Positions 5,202 through 10,453 of a stretch of DNA of 10,453 bases are shown here, piece by piece. Origin of the DNA: JAAYYM01 sp964638005. GTDB taxonomy: Bacteria > Bacillota > Clostridia > Lachnospirales > Lachnospiraceae. A program made the position numbers and the translations under genes. Numbering within the stretch: position 1 is the first letter of the stretch; each line of letters starts with the position of its first letter. The notes under the pieces were generated by a model, which saw only the letters and a program-made list of their open reading frames with translations, searched no databases and was not told the origin of the DNA. The stretch spans positions 1 through 10,453 of the forward strand of contig CAZWXS010000073.1 of assembly GCA_964638005.1 (NCBI GenBank), read 5' to 3'.

Positions 5202-6975
5202 AGGATATATCCTCCGTAATGGGAATTTTCAATGTAATCGTGGTGCCGACATAGATTTCACTTTCAATACAAATATCAGCCTTTTCCTGATAAACGAGCT
5301 TCATACGGTTATAGAGATTAGACAGACCGATGCCGGTGTTGTGTTCAGATCGAAGCGGGATATCCTTGAAAGATTCTACAATTTCGGCATACCGTTCGCG
5401 TTCGATGCCATGTCCGTTGTCGGTGACTTTGATCCACAGGAATTCGTCTTCCAAGTATGCAGATACGTGGATATGAATGGAATTCACAGTGCCGGTCATG
5501 CCATGCATGATAGAATTCTCAACTAAAGTCGTGATGCTAAGCTTCGGTATGACAATATCATTTACATCCTCTTCTACATCAATCTGATAAGACAGGGATT
5601 CATCAAATCGTGCTTTCTGCAGCATCAGGTAGTTCTGCACCTGTGTGATTTCTTCATTAACACTCATCATGTCCTTATCTTTGATTCCATATCGCAGCAG
5701 AGAGGCAAGACTCGTAATCATGTCATTGATCTTGGGCTGATGATTTTGAATCGCTTCGGAGGAAATGGCCTGTAATGTATTGTACAGGAAGTGAGGATTG
5801 GTTTGTGCTTCTAAGGCAATCAACTTGGCAGTTTCTTCATTTAATTTTGATATGTAATTTGTCTTGATCAATTCATCAATATGGCGAAGCATGGTATTAT
5901 ATTCTTCTTCCAGATTACAGATTTCAAGGTTGCCGCCGATAGGTTCGATAGAGGTAAAGTTGCCGTCGCCCGCCTTCTTCATGCGAAGAATCAATGCACT
6001 GATCGGGTGGATGATGAGACGCAGGAATATGGTAAAGAGAACGACTGACAGGATCAGAGCGGCCAGCCCCAGCAGGAGACTGATGTTCCTTGTGGCGGTC
6101 ACCTTTTCCTGAAGGCTGCTGACGGGCTTTAATACAAGCAGATTGAAATGATTTTCGTCGCTTGTTTTGTAGACCGTTAAATAATCGTGATCCTGTAGGC
6201 TGATATAGAAGGAATGATCTTCTGCGTCCTGCATCTTGGCCGCACAAGCAGTGAGTTCCTGCTGTCCAAATAATTGAGGATCGCTTGAATAGTACAGGCG
6301 ATGATTCTGATCTGTGATACAGAAGATTTCATTTTCCGACAGATGATTCTTGGAAAGTGAGGAGGGAAGTGTGTTGTCCACTGTCAGATGAACAATTGCA
6401 AGCGGCTCCTTGGTAGAGATATCTATGATGGTTCTGTAGTATTCCATGAAATTACCGCTGTCTTCACCCGGATGGATGGCACGGTAATACTTTCCCTGTG
6501 TGAAATTATCATAATCGGCAATTGACTCAAAATCCGAAAATGGGACAGAGGTAATGCGAATTTGTTTGGAAGAGATTGAAATCAGTATATTCTTTTTCAA
6601 TAGATACAGCTTATAGGAGATCACGTCATTTCGGGAGTAATAATTGCTTTTGAGCAGCGACTGGATATAGTTGCTGTCTTCGTAGGTCAGTTCCTGGGTG
6701 CTTGAAATCGACTGAAGAAAGGCAGTATCATTTCTGAGTGCCAGAGAGTACCAGTTGATGTCGTCCATATAAGAATCAAAGTTGTCAACCTCAAAGTCCA
6801 ATATGGCAGAGGCTGATTTGACCGCCTGCTCCATGATGGTATTCTTGTTGCTGACATAGTTAAAAGAAGTAATGGCCAGTATGATTACAAAAATAATTGT
6901 AGTTGCCAGTACGATCAACTGCGTCCTGAGCGATATCTGACTTAAACGATTCTTGACACGATGCCGGAATGTCAT
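5179..6975 (-). CDS. YesM-type sensor histidine kinase
   Basis: This 598-residue membrane sensor kinase should phosphorylate the overlapping AraC-type regulator. From the chosen start it has a basic N-terminus, TM1 at about 20-39, an extracellular sensor region of about 250 residues (probably Cache-like), TM2 at about 297-320, and a HAMP region to about 372. The His_kinase domain carries TNPHFLYNTLQAISSEAI with phospho-acceptor H395. An HATPase_c domain follows, with N box TLVENSIMHG (N487), DNGHGI (D519) and NTGIGLSNLYNRM. All key residues are present. I chose ATG at 6973-6975 because AGGAGG lies 8 bases upstream. An in-frame ATG at 7012-7014 would add 13 residues but has no good ribosome binding site. 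The family usually senses extracellular carbohydrates, often through a sugar-binding protein; the ligand here is unknown. Confidence 0.92.
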   Translation of the reverse strand: MTFRHRVKNRLSQISLRTQLIVLATTIIFVIILAITSFNYVSNKNTIMEQAVKSASAILDFEVDNFDSYMDDINWYSLALRNDTAFLQSISSTQELTYEDSNYIQSLLKSNYYSRNDVISYKLYLLKKNILISISSKQIRITSVPFSDFESIADYDNFTQGKYYRAIHPGEDSGNFMEYYRTIIDISTKEPLAIVHLTVDNTLPSSLSKNHLSENEIFCITDQNHRLYYSSDPQLFGQQELTACAAKMQDAEDHSFYISLQDHDYLTVYKTSDENHFNLLVLKPVSSLQEKVTATRNISLLLGLAALILSVVLFTIFLRLIIHPISALILRMKKAGDGNFTSIEPIGGNLEICNLEEEYNTMLRHIDELIKTNYISKLNEETAKLIALEAQTNPHFLYNTLQAISSEAIQNHQPKINDMITSLASLLRYGIKDKDMMSVNEEITQVQNYLMLQKARFDESLSYQIDVEEDVNDIVIPKLSITTLVENSIMHGMTGTVNSIHIHVSAYLEDEFLWIKVTDNGHGIERERYAEIVESFKDIPLRSEHNTGIGLSNLYNRMKLVYQEKADICIESEIYVGTTITLKIPITEDISYVSSTYH

Positions 6976-7032
6976 GGCAGGTTCCTCCTTGGTTCGGGTA
7001 AAAGGGATGGTCATTGTGCAACTTTTGTATTT

Positions 7033-7060
7033 ATTCTAACACATAAAACAGAAAAGTCAT
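7033..7060 (-). promoter_or_regulatory. Probable promoter of the kinase/regulator operon
   Basis: On the minus strand ATGACT (7055-7060, four of six consensus bases) and TAGAAT (7033-7038) are 16 bases apart. Transcription would start near 7026, with a leader of about 50 nt. The promoter lies in the 226-base region shared with the divergent transporter operon. Confidence 0.55.
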
Positions 7061-7108
7061 AAAAATAATTGAATCCTTTTTTACCATCGATTGTTCTTTT
7101 TATTACAT

Positions 7109-7136
7109 TTCACTAAAAAAAATTATCAATTATAAT
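7109..7136 (+). promoter_or_regulatory. Probable promoter of the transporter operon
   Basis: TTCACT (7109-7114, four of six consensus bases) and a perfect TATAAT (7131-7136) are 16 bases apart in a very A+T-rich stretch. The weak -35 is what would be expected of a promoter that needs an activator such as the neighbouring regulator. The leader of about 59 nt contains a 9-bp palindrome, CTTGGCAAG (7170-7178), flanked by two AAGTG copies, which is a possible operator or activator site. Confidence 0.5.
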
Positions 7137-7201
7137 CAAATATATAAAATATAAACATAAAGTGGTTTGCTTGGCAAGTGTTTTTATTGGAGGTTATACT
7201 T

Positions 7202-8089
7202 ATGAAGCGCATCGGCATGAAAAAAAGAGAAACGATAGAAACAATACTGTATACCATTCCGGCAGTCATCTTGGTGTGCCTGACAATCTATATTCCTTTT
7301 GTCATGAGCGGGTACTACTCATTGACCAAATGGAACGGTATTGCCAAAGAGCCGATATTTATAGGATTGGAAAATTTTAAACAGATTTTTATCGGTAATT
7401 CCGACTTTTTGACTGCAACTATTTTTACAATGAAATATGCACTGGTATTTATCATCTTTACAAATATCATTTCACTTGCTTTGGCGGTGGCGCTTGTGAA
7501 GAAATTTAAACTGGCCAATGTACTCAGAGGTATTTTCTTTGTTCCGTATATCATGAGTATGACGATTGTCGGCTTTATCTGGAAGTTCATTTTCTCACAG
7601 GGATTTGCAAGACTGTATGAATTGACTTCCTTGGATATTCTGAATCTGAGCTGGCTGGGTGATCCAAAGTTGGCGTTTTACTCGGTTGCATTCGTTGGAA
7701 TCTGGCAATCAATCGGATTTTATGTTGTACTTTACATTGCAGGACTGCAGGCGGTTCCGACGGATGTACTCGAAGCCGCAACAGTGGACGGAGCAAATGG
7801 CTTCAAACGTTTCTTCAAAGTAACCCTTCCGCTGCTTGGACCTTCGGTTACGACTTGTATCTTCATGTCGTTGACTAATTCTCTAAAGGTATTCGATATT
7901 ATCCTGGCACTTACAAAAGGCGGACCGGGAAGTGCTACATACAGTGTAACACTGGAGATATACAGAGAGGCGTTTCAGAATAATAATTACGGACTGGGTT
8001 CTGCAAAGTCGATTATTTTCTTTGTAATTGTCTTGATTTTGACACAGTTTGTGTTGAAAGCCTTCAGTTCTAAGGAGGTGGATCTGTGA
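7202..8089 (+). CDS. CUT1 sugar ABC transporter permease, MalF/UgpA-like
   Basis: One of two membrane-embedded subunits of a carbohydrate importer of the CUT1 family (binding-protein-dependent transport inner membrane component, PF00528). The 295 residues contain a basic N-terminus, a first membrane segment at about 16-36 and further segments making about six. The ATPase-contact EAA loop is at 191-212 (EAATVDGANGFKRFFKVTLPLL), and TKGGPGSAT at 238-246 is typical of the MalF-type partner. ATG at 7202 is chosen because GGAGG (7189-7193) sits 8 bases upstream; a GTG at 7178 in the same frame lacks this. It is the first gene of the operon and overlaps the next permease by one base. The sugar cannot be predicted from this subunit. 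Confidence 0.93.
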   Translation: MKRIGMKKRETIETILYTIPAVILVCLTIYIPFVMSGYYSLTKWNGIAKEPIFIGLENFKQIFIGNSDFLTATIFTMKYALVFIIFTNIISLALAVALVKKFKLANVLRGIFFVPYIMSMTIVGFIWKFIFSQGFARLYELTSLDILNLSWLGDPKLAFYSVAFVGIWQSIGFYVVLYIAGLQAVPTDVLEAATVDGANGFKRFFKVTLPLLGPSVTTCIFMSLTNSLKVFDIILALTKGGPGSATYSVTLEIYREAFQNNNYGLGSAKSIIFFVIVLILTQFVLKAFSSKEVDL

Positions 8090-8928
8090 TGACAAGGGCA
8101 AAAAAGAAAAAACTGCAGACACTCCTGCTTGCAATTGTGATGGTCATTATCGGAATTATCTATATCTATCCGGTTTTCCTGATGTTCATGAATTCTGTCA
8201 AACCCTTCAAAGAGGTCGTGACGGATGTCATCGGGTTGCCAAGTAAGATAGAATGGGCCAATTACACACATGTTATGGATAAGATGGATTATTGGAGATT
8301 GTTTATGAATAATCTCATCATTACAGCAATCGGAATCGTTGGAATCGTACTGTTTTCATCACTCTCAGCCTATATCCTGGATCGGAAGAAGAGCAGATAT
8401 ACGAAATTGATTCATACGATCATCATTACACCGATGCTGATTCCGTTTCAAACCATTATGATTACCTTGCTCAAAGTCATGAGCGTTGTGAATCTGTCGG
8501 GTTCGACATGGGGCCTTGGAATCCAGTACTGGGGTTTCGGTATACCGATGGCGACATTTATCTTTTATAATTTCATGAAGACCATACCGAAGGAAATTGA
8601 TGAAAGCGCAAAAATTGATGGAGCTTCTACGCTTGGAACATTTGGAAGAGTTATATTTCCGCTGTTAAAATCAGTGACGGTAACGGTCATTGTATTGGAT
8701 GTCATGTGGATATGGAACGATTTTCTGCTTCCGCTCCTGATGGTGAACAGTTCACCTAAGACAAAGACTTTGGTATTGGCAGCGTATACTTTTGTAGGAC
8801 AGTTTAATACACAATGGCATTATGCGATGACGGCAATGGTACTTGCAGTAGTGCCTTCCATTATCTTCTTCGTACTGCTGCAGAAATATATTGTAGAGGG
8901 TGTTGTAGCCGGAGCAGTCAAGGGGTAA
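8089..8928 (+). CDS. CUT1 sugar ABC transporter permease, MalG/UgpE-like
   Basis: The second membrane subunit of the same importer, forming a heterodimeric channel with the upstream permease. The 279 residues have a basic N-terminus, a first membrane segment at about 11-34 and about six segments in all. The EAA loop is at 172-193 (ESAKIDGASTLGTFGRVIFPLL), and WIWNDFLLPL at 207-216 is typical of MalG-type subunits. The end of permease 1 and the start here share a TGATG junction, with AAGGAGG at 8072-8078 inside the previous gene, so translation is probably coupled. A GTG at 8086, one codon earlier, is an alternative start. About 100 bases without a clear terminator separate it from the binding protein. 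Confidence 0.93.
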   Translation: MTRAKKKKLQTLLLAIVMVIIGIIYIYPVFLMFMNSVKPFKEVVTDVIGLPSKIEWANYTHVMDKMDYWRLFMNNLIITAIGIVGIVLFSSLSAYILDRKKSRYTKLIHTIIITPMLIPFQTIMITLLKVMSVVNLSGSTWGLGIQYWGFGIPMATFIFYNFMKTIPKEIDESAKIDGASTLGTFGRVIFPLLKSVTVTVIVLDVMWIWNDFLLPLLMVNSSPKTKTLVLAAYTFVGQFNTQWHYAMTAMVLAVVPSIIFFVLLQKYIVEGVVAGAVKG

Positions 8929-9028
8929 TTTATAAATCAGATATTTTTTTCCACATACCGGCCGGATGGGGATAAAATATAGAACAGACAATGTCAAAAG
9001 GTGTTTTAGAAAGGATGGGAAAATTGTT

Positions 9029-10375
9029 ATGAAAAAGAAATTGATCAGTGTATTACTTTCCGTATCTATGGTAGCAGTGATGCTTGCAGGCTGTGGAAGC
9101 AGCAGCGCAAGTGAAGCAGCACCTGCAGAAGCCGCAGAGAGCACAGAGGCAGCACCTGCTGATACAGCAGAGGTAGAGCCGGCAGCAGAAGCAGCTGATT
9201 CCGAAGAACCGGTTGAAATCAATATGTTTATTTCAAGTCCTGAGTATGCAGATGCCATCACGGAACTGATTGCAGCATACAAGGAAGTAAAGCCGAATGT
9301 AACCATCAATTACGAAACAACACAGAATGATTATCCGACACTGCTTAAGACGAAGTTAAATGCAGGCGAATGTCCCGATATCTTCTCTTCCACATCAGGT
9401 AAAGAAATCGGCACTTATCTGGATTATTCTGCGAACCTCGCAGATCAGCCTCTTGCAGAGGCAATGAGTGATTCGGTTGCTTCTGTTATGATGTCGGGTG
9501 ATGAGCTTCACGGACTCAGCATCAAGGGCAATTATTTCGGACTTCTGTACAACAAGGCAATCTTTGAAGAGTGTGGAATCACGGAATTCCCGCAGACATT
9601 GGATGATCTGGAAGCAGCATGTGAGACCATCAAGGCAGCGGGTTATCAGCCGATTACAACAGGATTTGCAGAGTGGTGGGTATTCAAACACACATTCCAG
9701 TCATTCTTGGATGCAGCAGGTGGAGACGATGTAGAGGGTTTGGTAAACAAATTCGCAGCAGGAGAAGCGCATTTCAAAGATTATCCTGCATTGTATGAGG
9801 ATTTCTTCAGATATCTTGATCTTGCAGTGAAATATGGTGATGCGAAGCCGTTGGAGACAGATCTGAGTGCAGAGGATGCAGCATTTGGTTCAGGACAGGC
9901 AGCAATCATGAACGGCCAGGGCGCATGGGTAGAGGCAGATATCATTGCAATCGATCCTGAGGTACAAATCGGTTTTGACGGATATCCGGTCAGCAATGAT
10001 GCAGCGCAGTGTAAAGTTATCGGTGGTTCAGATCAGGCGCTGCGTGTTTACAAGGATTCACCGGTATTGAACGAGACGCTTGATTTCGTGAACTGGTGGT
10101 ACACATCTGATTACGGCAAGGCATGGTTCAATGAAGTTGCAGGCGTAATCCCTCCGATTGATGGCGCAGCAGCACCTGACTTTGAGGTCATCAAACAGGG
10201 TAACGAATTGGCAACAGCAGAGGGAACCAACACACTTTCTATCGTATATTCAACAGACAGCTTCCATCAGGCATTCGGTGAAATCCTGCAGTCTTATATC
10301 GCAGGTACGATTGATAAAGATGAAGCTTGCACACAGATTGAGACGAAGTGGGTTGAGCTTGAAGGAGCAAACTAG
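9029..10375 (+). CDS. Sugar ABC transporter substrate-binding lipoprotein
   Basis: The extracellular receptor that captures the sugar and delivers it to the two permeases (family 1 solute-binding protein, MalE-like). The 448 residues begin with a lipoprotein signal, KKKLISVLLSVSMVAVMLAGC, with lipobox LAGC and the lipid-modified C22. An Ala/Glu/Pro-rich acidic tether follows (about 27-62) and then the binding domain. That domain starts VEINMFISSPEYADAITELI and includes NAGECPDIFSS, GLLYNKAIFEECGI, AIMNGQGAWVEADI and WWYTSDYGKAWFNE, all usual for the family. I chose ATG at 9029 because it begins the signal peptide; the ORF could open at 8966, but that would put 21 charged residues before the signal. 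AAAGG (9010-9014) lies 14 bases upstream, slightly far. No ATPase gene follows before the terminator. The ligand is unknown, but the context suggests an oligosaccharide. Confidence 0.93.
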   Translation: MKKKLISVLLSVSMVAVMLAGCGSSSASEAAPAEAAESTEAAPADTAEVEPAAEAADSEEPVEINMFISSPEYADAITELIAAYKEVKPNVTINYETTQNDYPTLLKTKLNAGECPDIFSSTSGKEIGTYLDYSANLADQPLAEAMSDSVASVMMSGDELHGLSIKGNYFGLLYNKAIFEECGITEFPQTLDDLEAACETIKAAGYQPITTGFAEWWVFKHTFQSFLDAAGGDDVEGLVNKFAAGEAHFKDYPALYEDFFRYLDLAVKYGDAKPLETDLSAEDAAFGSGQAAIMNGQGAWVEADIIAIDPEVQIGFDGYPVSNDAAQCKVIGGSDQALRVYKDSPVLNETLDFVNWWYTSDYGKAWFNEVAGVIPPIDGAAAPDFEVIKQGNELATAEGTNTLSIVYSTDSFHQAFGEILQSYIAGTIDKDEACTQIETKWVELEGAN

Positions 10376-10409
10376 AAATTAACAGGTGTTAGAATTTCCT
10401 ATAAAATAG

Positions 10410-10451
10410 ACATGTCCGGCAGCATGAAAAAGTCTGTCGGGCATGTTTTTT
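10410..10451 (+). terminator. Rho-independent terminator of the transporter operon
   Basis: A 13-bp stem with two wobble pairs (10410-10422 with 10434-10446) around an 11-base loop runs directly into six T residues (10446-10451). It lies 34 bases after the binding-protein stop and ends the operon, which supports the absence of a linked ATPase or hydrolase gene in this transcript. Confidence 0.9.
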
Positions 10452-10453
10452 AT

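Noticed and set aside
1..10453. CRISPR array, tRNA, rRNA, insertion sequence, phage or defence genes
   Set aside because: No regularly spaced repeats, clover-leaf sequences, transposase motifs or defence-type domains were found in the reading frames examined.

Overview
The window looks like chromosomal DNA from an anaerobic, low-to-medium G+C Firmicute. Clostridia, most likely Lachnospiraceae, is the best fit. The clues are pyruvate formate-lyase, a small DUF1858 redox-disulfide protein, MecA, strong AGGAGG ribosome binding sites, sigma-A-type promoters, and a YesM/YesN-type two-component system beside a CUT1 sugar transporter. No phage, insertion sequence, CRISPR array, tRNA or rRNA is visible.

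Layout. Bases 1-422 hold the N-terminal end of pflB on the minus strand, with a clear promoter. Diverging from it is a 63-residue DUF1858 protein (682-873). A shared bidirectional terminator (894-932) separates that gene from mecA (955-1695, minus). An 866-base stretch without a convincing protein gene follows (1696-2561). It is not empty. It holds a probable mecA promoter, then a consensus-like promoter driving what looks like a ~209-nt structured non-coding RNA closed by a perfect 13-bp helix (about 1885-2093), then a second inverted-repeat element (2280-2399), then the promoter of the next gene. Bases 2562-4388 encode a membrane-anchored SH3 + GH18 glycoside hydrolase with a TTG start.

From 4446 to the end is one functional block for sugar sensing and uptake. 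A response regulator (4446-5201) and its sensor kinase (5179-6975) are on the minus strand with overlapping ends. Diverging from them are two CUT1 permeases (7202-8089, 8089-8928) and a lipoprotein substrate-binding protein (9029-10375), closed by a strong terminator. No transporter ATPase is present, so a shared MsmK/MsiK-type ATPase elsewhere is inferred. The kinase probably senses an extracellular carbohydrate, directly or through the binding protein, and the AraC-type regulator probably activates the divergent transporter promoter. The substrate cannot be read from the sequence.

The item most worth follow-up is the structured RNA candidate between mecA and the GH18 gene. Its overall topology resembles 6S RNA, but the class could not be settled by eye.
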